NCBI GenBank assembly: GCA_020638575.1
Contig: JACKIH010000003.1
Location: 2,089,501-2,153,500 of the forward strand
Length of the DNA: 64,000 nucleotides
From: Rhodospirillaceae bacterium
GTDB lineage: Bacteria > Pseudomonadota > Alphaproteobacteria > DSM-16000 > Inquilinaceae
Reading direction: 5' to 3'
Part shown: one piece after another, positions 26,096-34,517 of the stretch
Layout: the number at the start of each line of letters is the position of its first letter
How positions within the stretch are numbered: position 1 is the first letter of the stretch
The notes under the pieces: model-generated
Told to the model about the DNA's origin: nothing
Seen by the model: only the letters and a program-made list of their open reading frames with translations
Database searches by the model: none
Program-made: the position numbers and the translations under genes

Positions 26096-26926
26096 ATGAC
26101 CGCGCGCCCGGCCATCGTCTCCCTGGCCATGTACGTCCTGCCGGAAATCGAGTGGGCGCCCGCCGCATTGTGGCGCCGCATCGCGTCCGGCGTGCGCCAT
26201 GAGGGCCTGCGCGAACTGGCCCTGCCCAACGAGGTCGACCAGGTCCGCGACCTGGCAGCACTGCTGCCCGGCCACAGCGTCGTATTCGGGCAGACCTGCG
26301 GCTATCCCTTCACCCATGCGCTGACCGGCCGGCTGCAGCTCATCGGCACACCGGTCTACGACGCGCCTGGATGCCGCGGCCCGTTCTACCGCAGCCTGGT
26401 GCTGGTGCGGGCGGAGTCCGCCCTGCGCACGCTCGGCGACCTGCGCGGCCATGTGGTGGCGGTCAATGGCTGGGACAGCCAATCCGGATGGAACGCCCTG
26501 GCTGCCCTGGTGGCGCCGCTGGCCCTGCGCGGGCATTTCTTCTCCGGTGCCAGGGTCACCGGCTCGCACGCCCAAAGCCTGGCGGCGGTGCGTGCCGGCC
26601 AGGCCGATGTGGCGGCGATCGACTGCGTGACCTTTGCACTCCTGCACAAGCACCGGCGCGCCGCGGTGACCGGCTTGCGCGTGATCGCGGAGACGGAGGA
26701 GGCGCCGGCGCTGCCCTTCGTGACCGACGCCGACACGCCGCCGGAGGTGGTGTCGGCCCTGAAGCGAGCGCTTCTGGGGGCGCTGGCCGACCCGGCCCTG
26801 GCCGAAGCGCGCGAAGAGCTGCTGCTGAACTGGGTGGAGGACCTGCCACCGGCCGCCTACGACGCGATCTCGGAGATGGCGTCGCGCGCCATTCCCGCCC
26901 CGGCCTCGGCGCGCCCCGGCGGCTGA
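26096..26926 (+). CDS. PhnD-like phosphate/phosphonate binding-protein homologue
   Basis: A 276-residue protein of the PhnD/PF12974 type: 'VVFGQTCGYPFTHALTGRLQ', 'YRSLVLVRAESALRTLGDLR', 'VNGWDSQSGWNALAAL' and 'SHAQSLAAVRAGQADVAAID'. These are typical ligand-binding loops. It lacks a signal peptide, so it is probably cytoplasmic or has a wrong N-terminus, and no ABC permease or ATPase is nearby; an orphan sensor role is possible. The stop codon lies inside the first unit of a 3 x 16 bp repeat. Confidence 0.8.
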   Translation: MTARPAIVSLAMYVLPEIEWAPAALWRRIASGVRHEGLRELALPNEVDQVRDLAALLPGHSVVFGQTCGYPFTHALTGRLQLIGTPVYDAPGCRGPFYRSLVLVRAESALRTLGDLRGHVVAVNGWDSQSGWNALAALVAPLALRGHFFSGARVTGSHAQSLAAVRAGQADVAAIDCVTFALLHKHRRAAVTGLRVIAETEEAPALPFVTDADTPPEVVSALKRALLGALADPALAEAREELLLNWVEDLPPAAYDAISEMASRAIPAPASARPGG

Positions 26927-26967
26927 TCGGCCCTGCGGCTGATCGGCCCTGCGGCTGATCGGCCCTG
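26920..26967. repeat. Three perfect 16-bp tandem repeats
   Basis: CGGCTGATCGGCCCTG occurs three times without a mismatch at 26920-26967. The first copy supplies the TGA stop of the PhnD-like gene. Probably a replication-slippage product. Confidence 0.85.
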
Positions 26968-26993
26968 CGGTCGCGCCTCCGTTCCGTCCGGCC

Positions 26994-27482
26994 CTACTCC
27001 GCGCGATAGAGGAAGTAGCGGCCGGGCTGCACGCCGTCGGGCTCCGGCAGCGGCACCAGGGCATCCACCTCCAGCACGTGATTGGCCACCACCACGCCGC
27101 CGGGATGCAGCAGCCGGGTAAGCCACGGCCCGATCAACCGGGCGAGCGGCCCGTCGGTCTCCTCCACCCCGGTGCCCAAGTCGGTGTGCGCCAGGACGAC
27201 GCTGCCACCGAGGTGGCGGGCCGCTTCCGGCAAGGTGTCGGCGACCTCGCCGAGGAACAGCCGGTCGCGCGGCGGCACGCAGCTCGGATGCGCCTTCACC
27301 CGGCGGTCGAACACGTAGATCGCGCGCTCCGGCAGGATCTCCCGCAGGTGATCGTAGGTGCGGCCGTTGCCGAGCCCCAGCTCGATCACCGACCCCGGCA
27401 GGTCGGCCACCGACTGGGCCGCCCAGTTGAGGCAGGTACGCTGCGCCTGCATGCGGCGGATGAAGCTGTCGAGACGGCTCAT
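26994..27482 (-). CDS. Class I SAM-dependent methyltransferase-like protein
   Basis: A 162-residue cytoplasmic protein with a short Rossmann core: 'GSVIELGLGNGRTYDHLREI' (motif I, ExGxGxGxT), 'RAIYVFDRRV' (motif II region), 'GSVVLAHTDLGTG' and 'RLLHPGGVVVAN' (the usual post-motif III loop). The substrate is unknown. It follows the cNMP-binding gene on the same strand after 70 nt. Confidence 0.78.
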   Translation of the reverse strand: MSRLDSFIRRMQAQRTCLNWAAQSVADLPGSVIELGLGNGRTYDHLREILPERAIYVFDRRVKAHPSCVPPRDRLFLGEVADTLPEAARHLGGSVVLAHTDLGTGVEETDGPLARLIGPWLTRLLHPGGVVVANHVLEVDALVPLPEPDGVQPGRYFLYRAE

Positions 27483-27552
27483 GGCGCGCCGAGGGTCCCT
27501 GGCCCGATCATCTCCGGTACCGCTGCCGCCGGCGCCTGCGCTCCGCGGCGGG

Positions 27553-28047
27553 TCACGCGTCCGCGGCGGCGGGCGTGCGCCCGGTGTCCGCCTGGATGTT
27601 GGCTTGGATGTTGGCTTGGGCTAGCGCCTTGGTGGTGCGCTCCAGGCGGCTGGCCAGCACCCGCATGATCTCCACCGCCATATGCGGGAACTCCTGGATC
27701 AGGCGCAGGAACAGGTCCTTGGAGATAGCCAGCGTCACCACCTCGCCCACCGCCCGCACCGTGGCGGTGCGCGGCGTGTCGCAGAGGATGGCGATCTCGC
27801 CCACGAAATCGTTGCTGGTGACCTGGGCCACCCGCTGCGGCCCATCCGGCGTCGCCACCACCACCTCGGCCTCGCCGCTGACGATGATGAAGGCGCGCGT
27901 GCCGATCTCGCCCTCCTCGCACAGCGTTTCGCCGTCGGCGAAGGTGAGGCGTTCGCTGGTGAAGGCAAGCAGCTTCAGCTTGGAGTCTTCCATCCCCGAA
28001 AACAGCGGGATCCGCTTCAGCAGCTCCACCTCGTCCTGCAACCCCAA
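27553..28047 (-). CDS. Cyclic nucleotide-binding domain protein
   Basis: A 164-residue soluble protein consisting of one cNMP-binding domain: 'LLKRIPLFSGMEDSKLKLLA', 'GETLCEEGEIGTRAFIIVSG' and the phosphate-binding cassette 'FVGEIAILCDTPRTATVRAV' (GE...R-TA). No DNA-binding domain is present, so it is not a CRP. The start is TTG at 28047 with GGAGG 6 nt upstream; an in-frame ATG at 28122 lacks such a site and adds unlikely sequence. It may respond to the cAMP/cGMP made by the two cyclases in this window (inference). The C-terminus repeats 'ANIQANIQA'. Confidence 0.85.
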   Translation of the reverse strand: MGLQDEVELLKRIPLFSGMEDSKLKLLAFTSERLTFADGETLCEEGEIGTRAFIIVSGEAEVVVATPDGPQRVAQVTSNDFVGEIAILCDTPRTATVRAVGEVVTLAISKDLFLRLIQEFPHMAVEIMRVLASRLERTTKALAQANIQANIQADTGRTPAAADA

Positions 28048-28271
28048 GGCACGCCTCCTTCCGGCCGGGCCGAACACGCGTGCGGCCACCGCCCCGTTCC
28101 GCTGGCCAGCAGGCGGAAGCATGCCAGAGTTCGGGGGCTTTGTCGGCCCCCGAAGTCGGCACGGGGCAAATGCTTCCGGTCCGAGCGAACGACGCTGTAT
28201 GATAGCCGATTGGTGGTGAAGGGGCGGGCCTGCGCCCGGCCGCTCGACGCCACGATCGAGGGAGATCGCCG

Positions 28272-28781
28272 GTGATTACGCCCGCCTTTGCGCGAACCAT
28301 GGCCGACTACAACGCGGTGATGAACAACGACCTCTACGGCGTGGCGTCCCAGTTGGACGATGCCGAGCGGCGGCGCGACCGCGGTGCCTTCTGGCACTCC
28401 ATCCACGGCACGCTGTGCCACCTGCTGTGGGCGGACACCATGTGGATGTCCCGCTTCGCCGGCTGGCAGGCGCCACCGGTGGTGTTGAAGGACAGTGCCG
28501 GCTGGTACGACGACTTTGCGGAGATGACCGAAGCGCGGCACAAGGCCGATGCCGGCATCGGCCTGTGGGCCGACGGGCTGACGGACGCCAAGCTGACCGG
28601 CGATCTCACCTGGTACAGCGGTGCTGCGGGCCGCGAGTTCACCTATCCGGTGGCCTTCCTGGTGGCGCATTTCTTCAACCACCAGACCCACCACCGCGGC
28701 CAGGCCCATGCCCTGCTGACGGCGGCCGGCGCCACGCCCGGCGCCACCGACATCCCCATGCTCATCGAACCGGCAGCTTAG
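28272..28781 (+). CDS. DinB family protein
   Basis: A 169-residue four-helix-bundle protein. Motifs: 'DRGAFWHSIHGTLCHLLWAD' (first metal His), and 'LVAHFFNHQTHHRGQAHALL' (two further His), the classical DinB/YfiT metal triad. Some DinB superfamily members are thiol-dependent transferases using bacillithiol or mycothiol; others have no known role. Start is GTG at 28272 with GGGAGA 6 nt upstream. It is divergent from the cNMP gene. Confidence 0.88.
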   Translation: MITPAFARTMADYNAVMNNDLYGVASQLDDAERRRDRGAFWHSIHGTLCHLLWADTMWMSRFAGWQAPPVVLKDSAGWYDDFAEMTEARHKADAGIGLWADGLTDAKLTGDLTWYSGAAGREFTYPVAFLVAHFFNHQTHHRGQAHALLTAAGATPGATDIPMLIEPAA

Positions 28782-28807
28782 CGGGCCGACGGCACCCGGA
28801 GGTCGCA

Positions 28808-29440
28808 TTGGCGCTCAAGGTCGATGAGGCTGCGCGCGCGATTGCGTTGCGCAGATTTGCCTTGCCGGAGTGCCTGCATGTCCCCGTCGCAGCGATCAGC
28901 CAAGAAGCAATTCTGAGCCATATAGGAGATATTCGTTCTGTTCTCTCTGCAGGAGTTCCCAACAAGGCACTTCTTGTAGAGGCCGGCGACTTGGCCCCCA
29001 GAGATGACCGGCTACCCATCTGGCAATTGAGCGAGTCCGCCGTACTTTCACGGAAGTCTCAGGTATGGGTCCATGTCGAATTCACGCGATACAGAGAAGC
29101 CTATGCAAGAGCATTCCCAGAGGAGCCACTGGACGGACGGATCATCAGTCACTCGATGAATCGCCGGCTCGCGCGTGCGCAAGGCTTTCAATATATTAGA
29201 GTCGTTCCAATATCACGCCGCGCCAATTCGAGTAGCGCTCTCTCCGAGTCTTGGGGCGTTACACACCATCTCCGGTCACAATCCACACCGGCACTGCGCC
29301 GCGGCAACGCCTCCATCCGCTATGCCGATCTTACCGACCTGATGGTGATGATGGACTTGATGGTGGGAGGGGGTGTGATGGACGCGGTCAACCAGGCGCA
29401 GGCTTTGGTTTCCGTCGCCCCTGCCGTCCCCTCTACGTGA
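28808..29440 (+). CDS. Unknown protein, AT-rich, probably acquired
   Basis: A 210-residue protein with no family I recognise. Visible features: 'ALKVDEAARAIALRRFALPE', 'SQVWVHVEFTRYREAYARAF', 'SHSMNRRLARAQGFQYIRVV' and 'SESWGVTHHLRSQS', then a Met/Gly-rich hydrophobic C-terminus. Base composition at 28880-29300 is clearly lower in GC than the neighbours, and it uses codons rare elsewhere here, both signs of transfer. Start TTG at 28808 follows GGAGGT closely; a later start is possible. Its 3' end overlaps purK's by 8 bp, convergently. Confidence 0.6.
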   Translation: MALKVDEAARAIALRRFALPECLHVPVAAISQEAILSHIGDIRSVLSAGVPNKALLVEAGDLAPRDDRLPIWQLSESAVLSRKSQVWVHVEFTRYREAYARAFPEEPLDGRIISHSMNRRLARAQGFQYIRVVPISRRANSSSALSESWGVTHHLRSQSTPALRRGNASIRYADLTDLMVMMDLMVGGGVMDAVNQAQALVSVAPAVPST

Positions 29441-30509
29441 GCAGCCTTGTCACATGGCCCATCTTGCGGCCGGGCCGGGCTGCGGCCTTGCCGTAGAGGT
29501 GCACGCTGGCGCCCGGATCGGCGGCCAGGGCCGCCCACTCGTCGGCTTCGGCACCCAGCAGATTGACCATCTCCGCCCGCCCGCGCACGCCGGGGTCGGC
29601 CACCGGCAGCCCCACCAGTGCTCGCACCAGGTTGGTGAACTGGCTGACGCGGCAGCCCTCGATGGTCCAGTGGCCGGAATTGTGGGGCCGCGGCGCCAGC
29701 TCGTTGACCAGCAGCCGGCCGTCGGTGGTGGCGAACATCTCCACCGCCAGCACGCCCACCATGTCGAGCCCTTCGATCAGCCGCACGGCGATGGCCTGGG
29801 CGGCCTCCTGGCGGTCCTCGAAGTCGGGTGCCGGGGCCAGGGTGTGCTTCAGGATGTGGTTCTCGTGGCGGTTCTCCACCGCCGGATAGCACACCACCCG
29901 GCCCGTCCGGTCGCGCGCCGCGATCACCGAGACCTCGCACTCGAACGCCACGAACTTCTCCAGCACGCACAGCCGGGCCCCCACCGCCAGCCAGGCATCG
30001 TCGGCCTCGTGGGGATGGCGGATCAGCGCCTGGCCCTTGCCGTCGTAGCCCATGGTGTTGGCCTTGAGCACGCACGGCCCCTCAAGCTGCTCCACCAGGG
30101 CCGGCAGCACCGAGGGGTCGGGCACCACGCGAAAATCCGCCGTGCCGATCCCCAGGCAATTAACGAAGACCTTCTCCGCCAGCCGGTCCTGGCACACCGC
30201 CAAGGCGCCCGGACCGGGGTGCACAGGCACTTGGCCGGCCAGGTGAGCCACCGTGTCGCAGGGGATATTTTCAAACTCGTAGGTGACGACGTCGACGGCG
30301 CGGGCAAAAGCGTCCAGCGCGTCGCGGTCGCCGTAGTCGGCAAGCGTGGTCCGGTCGGTTACCTGGCTCGCCGGCGCATCGGCGTCCGGGCAGAAGATGT
30401 GGCAGCGGTAGCCCATGGCGGCCGCCGCCAGGGCGGTCATGCGGCCGAGCTGGCCGCCGCCCAGAATGCCGATCACCGCACCGGGGGCAAGCAGGTCGGT
30501 GCTGCTCAC
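29433..30509 (-). CDS. purK: 5-(carboxyamino)imidazole ribonucleotide synthase PurK
   Basis: A 358-residue ATP-grasp enzyme of purine synthesis that makes N5-CAIR from AIR, bicarbonate and ATP. Motifs: 'IGILGGGQLGRMTALAAAAM' at the N-terminus, 'ANTMGYDGKGQALI' (ATP-grasp lid), 'LEKFVAFECEVSVI' and 'NELAPRPHNSGHWTIEG'. Start is GTG at 30509, overlapping the purE stop (GTGA). The product is passed to PurE, its operon partner. Confidence 0.96.
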   Translation of the reverse strand: MSSTDLLAPGAVIGILGGGQLGRMTALAAAAMGYRCHIFCPDADAPASQVTDRTTLADYGDRDALDAFARAVDVVTYEFENIPCDTVAHLAGQVPVHPGPGALAVCQDRLAEKVFVNCLGIGTADFRVVPDPSVLPALVEQLEGPCVLKANTMGYDGKGQALIRHPHEADDAWLAVGARLCVLEKFVAFECEVSVIAARDRTGRVVCYPAVENRHENHILKHTLAPAPDFEDRQEAAQAIAVRLIEGLDMVGVLAVEMFATTDGRLLVNELAPRPHNSGHWTIEGCRVSQFTNLVRALVGLPVADPGVRGRAEMVNLLGAEADEWAALAADPGASVHLYGKAAARPGRKMGHVTRLLT

Positions 30510-31021
30510 GACGGCCGGTCCGTCACCGGGGCTTCGGCGACGGCGTCGCTGCGGGCGGCCCGCCAAGCCTCTAGCGCCGCTGCAATTTCCCGATCGCCGA
30601 GCGCGAGGATGGAGGCCGCCAGCAAGGCCGCGTTGACCGCCCCGGCCTTGCCGATGGCCAGCGTGCCCACCGGCACGCCGCCCGGCATCTGGACGATCGA
30701 CAGCAGGCTGTCGAGCCCCTTCAGCGCCTTGCTTTCCACCGGCACGCCCAGCACCGGCAAGGTGGTCATGGCCGCCGTCATGCCCGGCAGATGCGCGGCC
30801 CCGCCCGCACCCGCGACGATGACGGCAAGGCCGCGCTCGCGCGCAGACTTGGCATAGGCGTAAAGCCGGTCGGGCGTGCGGTGCGCTGATACGATCCGCG
30901 CCTCGTAACAAACTTTCAATTCATCGAGTGTACTGCACACATGTTGCATCGTTTCCCAGTCGGACTGGCTGCCCATGATCACGCCCACGCGCGGGGAGGA
31001 TTTACGATTGGCATCGGTCAT
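30506..31021 (-). CDS. purE: N5-CAIR mutase PurE
   Basis: A 171-residue cytoplasmic enzyme that converts N5-CAIR to CAIR. The signature is 'VGVIMGSQSDWETMQH', followed by 'RIVSAHRTPDRLYAYAK', 'VIVAGAGGAAHLPGMTAAMT' and 'IGKAGAVNAALLAA'. Length fits class I PurE. It precedes purK with a GTGA overlap. No obvious Shine-Dalgarno sequence; instead an imperfect palindrome occupies 31024-31044 just upstream of the ATG. Confidence 0.96.
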   Translation of the reverse strand: MTDANRKSSPRVGVIMGSQSDWETMQHVCSTLDELKVCYEARIVSAHRTPDRLYAYAKSARERGLAVIVAGAGGAAHLPGMTAAMTTLPVLGVPVESKALKGLDSLLSIVQMPGGVPVGTLAIGKAGAVNAALLAASILALGDREIAAALEAWRAARSDAVAEAPVTDRPS

Positions 31022-31023
31022 GG

Positions 31024-31044
31024 GTATTGTCCCATTGGGAATAC
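31024..31044. promoter_or_regulatory. Palindrome abutting the purE start codon
   Basis: GTATT-gt-CCCA-t-TGGG-AATAC lies 2 nt upstream of the purE ATG, where a ribosome site would be expected. Purine-repressor-like control or a leaderless start are both possible. Confidence 0.35.
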
Positions 31045-31204
31045 TTCAAATCGGGTCGCTCGGGGATTGCCGCATCCCTGAACCGGTGGGCAACGGGAGC
31101 ACCATCCGGTCTTGTACGGCGACCACACCGGATCAGGCAACGCACTGGACAACCGACAGGGGTTTCGGCAGGTCAGACGCGACGCCGGCAGAAAGGAACA
31201 GTGA

Positions 31205-31945
31205 ATGAAGGTTTCGGGCGTCGGCCCAGTCGGCACTCCGGCGCGCGTCGGTCGCGTGCGCGGTCCCCGCGCTGCGGGCGCGGTGGAAAGCGGGATCGGC
31301 CCCCGGTCGGTGGTGGATGTGGCGCGCTTCCTCGGCATCACCGAGGAAGAGCTGACGCCCAACGTGCGGTCGGGACTGGAACGCCTGCTGGACGAGGTCG
31401 AGCGGCTCCGCAAGGAGACCGAACACATGGCCAAGCGGGTCCAGTACCTGGAGCAGTTGGCCGACGAGGACTTCCTCACCCCGATCCTCAACCGGCGCGC
31501 CTTCGTGCGCGAACTGTCCCGCGTGATCGCGTTTGCCGAGCGCTACCACTCGACGTCGAGTGTGCTCTATTTCGACGTCAACGGCATGAAGACGATCAAC
31601 GACACCCACGGCCATGCCGCGGGCGATGCCGCGCTCAACCACGTGGCCGGGCTGCTGCTGGCCAATCTGCGCAGCTCCGACACGGTGGGCCGGCTGGGCG
31701 GCGACGAGTTCGGCGCCATCCTCCACCAGGCGGACATCGAGACCGCCAAGATCAAGGGCCGCGAACTGGTCGAGTCCATCCGCACCACGCCAATGACCTA
31801 CGCCGGACACGAGATCACCATCGACATCGCCTTCGGTGCCTTCGCCTTCGACGGGCAGCGCTCGGCCGACGAGATCCTCGACCACGCCGACAAGGAAATG
31901 TACGCCGACAAGCGGCGCCGGCGGGGCGACACCCCCAGCCGCTGA
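31205..31945 (+). CDS. Diguanylate cyclase (GGDEF)
   Basis: A 246-residue cytoplasmic enzyme making c-di-GMP from two GTP. A flexible N-terminus is followed by a coiled coil (about 55-85, 'LERLLDEVERLRKETEHMAK') and a GGDEF domain with an intact active site, 'DTVGRLGGDEFGAILHQAD', plus 'YFDVNGMKTINDTHGHAAGD'. No RxxD inhibitory site five residues upstream of GGDEF is present (the residues there are DTVGRL), and no sensor domain or membrane segment. AAAGGA lies 8 nt before the ATG. Divergent from purE. Confidence 0.92.
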   Translation: MKVSGVGPVGTPARVGRVRGPRAAGAVESGIGPRSVVDVARFLGITEEELTPNVRSGLERLLDEVERLRKETEHMAKRVQYLEQLADEDFLTPILNRRAFVRELSRVIAFAERYHSTSSVLYFDVNGMKTINDTHGHAAGDAALNHVAGLLLANLRSSDTVGRLGGDEFGAILHQADIETAKIKGRELVESIRTTPMTYAGHEITIDIAFGAFAFDGQRSADEILDHADKEMYADKRRRRGDTPSR

Positions 31946-31968
31946 CGCCCTCGGGCTCCTCGCCGCCG

Positions 31969-33252
31969 TCATGCCGCCGGCAGGAGGTGCGCCAGGGTGA
32001 ACAGCTCGCGCGGCTCGTCCACCCCGCGCAGCAGGTGACAGCCCACGGAGACGAAGCGGTCCGCCAGGGCGCCGGCCCGCACGAAATCGGCGGACGCCAG
32101 GAGCGGCGTGTCCAGCGCATCGCATTTGGCTTCGATGCGGCTGCATTCGTTCACCGCCGGGCCGATCACCGTGAAGTCGAGCCGCCGCTCGCTGCCGACA
32201 TTGCCGTAGAACACCTCGCCCACATGCAGCGCCAGGTCGACCGGCATGGTGGGCTCGCCCACTGCGCGACGCTGCCGGTTGAGCTGGTCGGTCTGCTGCA
32301 GCACCGCTTCCGCCGCCGCCAGGGCCGCGCGGCAGCGCGCCGTGCGGTCGGCTTCCGACAGCGCGAAGGAGGCGAGCATGCCGTCGCCGAGGAACTTCAG
32401 CACCTCGCCGCCATGGGCCTCCACCGGATCGGCCATGCACGACAGGTAGCCGTCCAGCGACTGCACCAGGCGGTTGCGGTCGTAGGTTTCCGACAGGCGG
32501 GTGAAGCCGCGCAGGTCGCCCAGCAGCAGGGCGGTGCCGATGGTCAGCGTCTCGCCGCGGCGGATGGAGCCCTGCAGCACCCGGCGGCCCGCCTCCCGGC
32601 CCAGATAGGTCGTCGTCAGCGACAGGCCGGCCATGTAGAAGACATGCGACCGTGCGGCCACGGCCATGGCCGGCGTGACGGCCCGCAGCGCCGCCAGATC
32701 GCTGTCGGAAAATCCACCCGGCGCATGGGTCGCCCACGACCCCGCCACGCCGCTGTCCACCCTCTCGGCCCGCCCGCCTTCGAAAAAGTAGGGCAGGACG
32801 TAGACCAGGTAGTCGGTCGCCCCGGCCGCGGCGAGGTCCTTGAGCATGGGGAAGCGCTCCACGCCCTCGCCCTCGGCGATGCGGAAGCGCCGGCTGGACA
32901 GCATCTCCGCAGCACTCTCACCGCCCAGGCCGTTGGCCGCGATCTGCCGTTCCCACCTTTCGACGATCCATTTCAGCGGGCTGCGCAACCAGGCTTCGCC
33001 GCTGCGCGAGTCCTGGTGGGAGAAGGTGTTGCTTTCGACGCCCGCCGCCTCCGTCCAGGTATAGCCGACGGCTTCGTACTGGGGATCGAGCAGGGTGCCG
33101 GCGATGTGGCCGCGCGCCACCGGCACGCCCAGGGCCTGCAAGCGGGCCACGGTTCCCGCCAGCAGCCGCGGCACCGGCGTGGCCAGGAGCCCCTGGCCGA
33201 GCAGCCAGTCCTTGAGCGCGTCGACGCCGGCCGCGCGCGCCGCCTCCATCAC
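31969..33252 (-). CDS. Class III adenylate/guanylate cyclase, soluble
   Basis: A 427-residue protein. The N-terminal 215 residues contain 'FEGGRAERVDSGVAGSWATH' and look like a sensory domain, not recognised by name. The C-terminal cyclase domain has 'TALLLGDLRGFTRLSETYDR' (first metal Asp), 'LKFLGDGMLASFALS' (second) and 'SERRLDFTVIGPAVNECSRI'. No membrane segment is evident. The ATG overlaps the DUF971 stop (ATGA). It is the last gene of a six-gene minus-strand run that starts with cnoX. Confidence 0.88.
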   Translation of the reverse strand: MMEAARAAGVDALKDWLLGQGLLATPVPRLLAGTVARLQALGVPVARGHIAGTLLDPQYEAVGYTWTEAAGVESNTFSHQDSRSGEAWLRSPLKWIVERWERQIAANGLGGESAAEMLSSRRFRIAEGEGVERFPMLKDLAAAGATDYLVYVLPYFFEGGRAERVDSGVAGSWATHAPGGFSDSDLAALRAVTPAMAVAARSHVFYMAGLSLTTTYLGREAGRRVLQGSIRRGETLTIGTALLLGDLRGFTRLSETYDRNRLVQSLDGYLSCMADPVEAHGGEVLKFLGDGMLASFALSEADRTARCRAALAAAEAVLQQTDQLNRQRRAVGEPTMPVDLALHVGEVFYGNVGSERRLDFTVIGPAVNECSRIEAKCDALDTPLLASADFVRAGALADRFVSVGCHLLRGVDEPRELFTLAHLLPAA

Positions 33253-33623
33253 GCCGGGTCGCGCGACAGTCCGCGCGCCGTCAGCGCGTCGAGATAGGTC
33301 TGCCAGATGGCCACACGGTTCTGCCCCAGCTCGTAGAGATAGGCCCAGGTATAGATGCCGGTGGCGTGGCCGTCGTCGAACACGATGCGCACGGCATAGT
33401 GCCCCACCGGCTCCACCGCGGTGATGCGCACCTGGCGCTTGCCGGCGACGATCTGCTTCTGCGCCGGGGAGTGCCCCTGCACCTCTGCCGACGGGCTTTC
33501 CACCCGCAGGAGTTCGGCGGTGAAGGTAACGGTCTCGCCGTTGTCGAACGCTACGCTGAGGGTACGGTCGGCTGCGTTGGCGCGGATTTCCACCGGCCAG
33601 GGGGGGGACTCCGTAGGGGTCAT
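33249..33623 (-). CDS. DUF971 family protein
   Basis: A 124-residue cytoplasmic protein. The DUF971 / gamma-butyrobetaine hydroxylase N-terminal-like fold is seen in 'LSVAFDNGETVTFTAELLRV', 'SPSAEVQGHSPAQKQIVAGK' and 'YAVRIVFDDGHATGIYTWAY'. Family members occur fused to or beside iron-sulfur or Mrp genes; the function is unclear. Its ATG overlaps the Trm112 gene's stop, and its stop overlaps the cyclase start. Confidence 0.9.
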   Translation of the reverse strand: MTPTESPPWPVEIRANAADRTLSVAFDNGETVTFTAELLRVESPSAEVQGHSPAQKQIVAGKRQVRITAVEPVGHYAVRIVFDDGHATGIYTWAYLYELGQNRVAIWQTYLDALTARGLSRDPA

Positions 33624-33835
33624 CGCACCGGATCGCCCTTCAGCGACCGCGCTTCGTCCACCAGCATGATCGGAATGCCGTCACGGATCGGATAGGCCAG
33701 CCCCGCCTGATCGCTGATCAGCTCCTGGGCAGCGGCGTCGTAGCGCAGCGGCCCCTTGGTCAGCGGGCAGACGAGGATCTCCAAAAGTTTGGGATCGACC
33801 CTGGGCGGGGCTGCGGCATCTTCGGGCTTGGACAT
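33620..33835 (-). CDS. Trm112 family protein
   Basis: A 71-residue protein with the Trm112p/YcaR fold: 'PKLLEILVCPLTKGPLRYDA', then 'LISDQAGLAYPIRDGIPIML'. Only one Cys of the zinc-finger set remains, as in many proteobacterial members. Eukaryotic Trm112 activates methyltransferases; in bacteria the role is unknown. Start at 33835 (MSKPED). It overlaps DUF971 (ATGA). Confidence 0.9.
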   Translation of the reverse strand: MSKPEDAAAPPRVDPKLLEILVCPLTKGPLRYDAAAQELISDQAGLAYPIRDGIPIMLVDEARSLKGDPVR

Positions 33836-33938
33836 CGGCGGGGGGCTCCACGGGGTTCCGGCGCAGTGATCTGGCCAGCACCCAACCATATGGGGAGGGG
33901 CCCTGCCAATGCCATCGCTGCGTGTGCTCTGGAGCCGT

Positions 33939-34517
33939 TCAGTCGGCCCCCACCGTGGCGCTGCGGCGTTCCAGCAGCAGCACGTCGCGCCAATGCCCGG
34001 CGAGCGGTCCGAAACCCATGCGGCCGAGCCGGCGCCGCCGGCCCACCTCGGCGAACCCGGCTGCCCGGTGGACGGCGATGCTGGCGGCGTTCTCCGGAAA
34101 GATGCCGGCCTGCAGGGTCCAGATGCCGGCGGCTTCCGATGCCGCCGTCAACGCGTCCAACAGCCGCCGGCCAAGCCCGCTGCCACGCGCCCGTGCGGCC
34201 ATGTAGAGGCTGACCTCGCACACGCCAGCATAGATGCAGCGGCCGGACACCGGCGACAGTGCCGCCCAGCCCAGCACCCCGGCGGAGTCCTCCGCCACCA
34301 GGCGGCAGCCGGCGAGATGGCCCCCATCCCAGGCCGGCCAGTCCGGCACCGTTTCCTGGAAGGTGGCGTGGCCGGTGGCGATGCCTTCGCCATAGATCGC
34401 CAGCACGGCGGCGGCGTCTCCATCCACCATGGGGCGCAGGCGCACGCCCGCCGGCTGCGGTGCCAGGGCCGATGGCGGGACGGGGTTCGGCCCGGCGATG
34501 GGTTCGCTGGTGCTCAA
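33939..34517 (-). CDS. GNAT N-acetyltransferase, phosphinothricin-acetyltransferase-like
   Basis: A 192-residue cytoplasmic enzyme. The Pat/Bar-like pattern 'AIYGEGIATGHATFQETVPD' near the start, 'CEVSLYMAARARGSGLGRRL' (acetyl-CoA loop RxxGxG) and 'AASIAVHRAAGFAEVGRRRR' are clear. It may acetylate an amino acid-like amine. Start: the TTG at 34517 overlaps the Lon-like stop (TTGA), so coupled translation is likely; another TTG is at 34535. Confidence 0.85.
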   Translation of the reverse strand: MSTSEPIAGPNPVPPSALAPQPAGVRLRPMVDGDAAAVLAIYGEGIATGHATFQETVPDWPAWDGGHLAGCRLVAEDSAGVLGWAALSPVSGRCIYAGVCEVSLYMAARARGSGLGRRLLDALTAASEAAGIWTLQAGIFPENAASIAVHRAAGFAEVGRRRRLGRMGFGPLAGHWRDVLLLERRSATVGAD

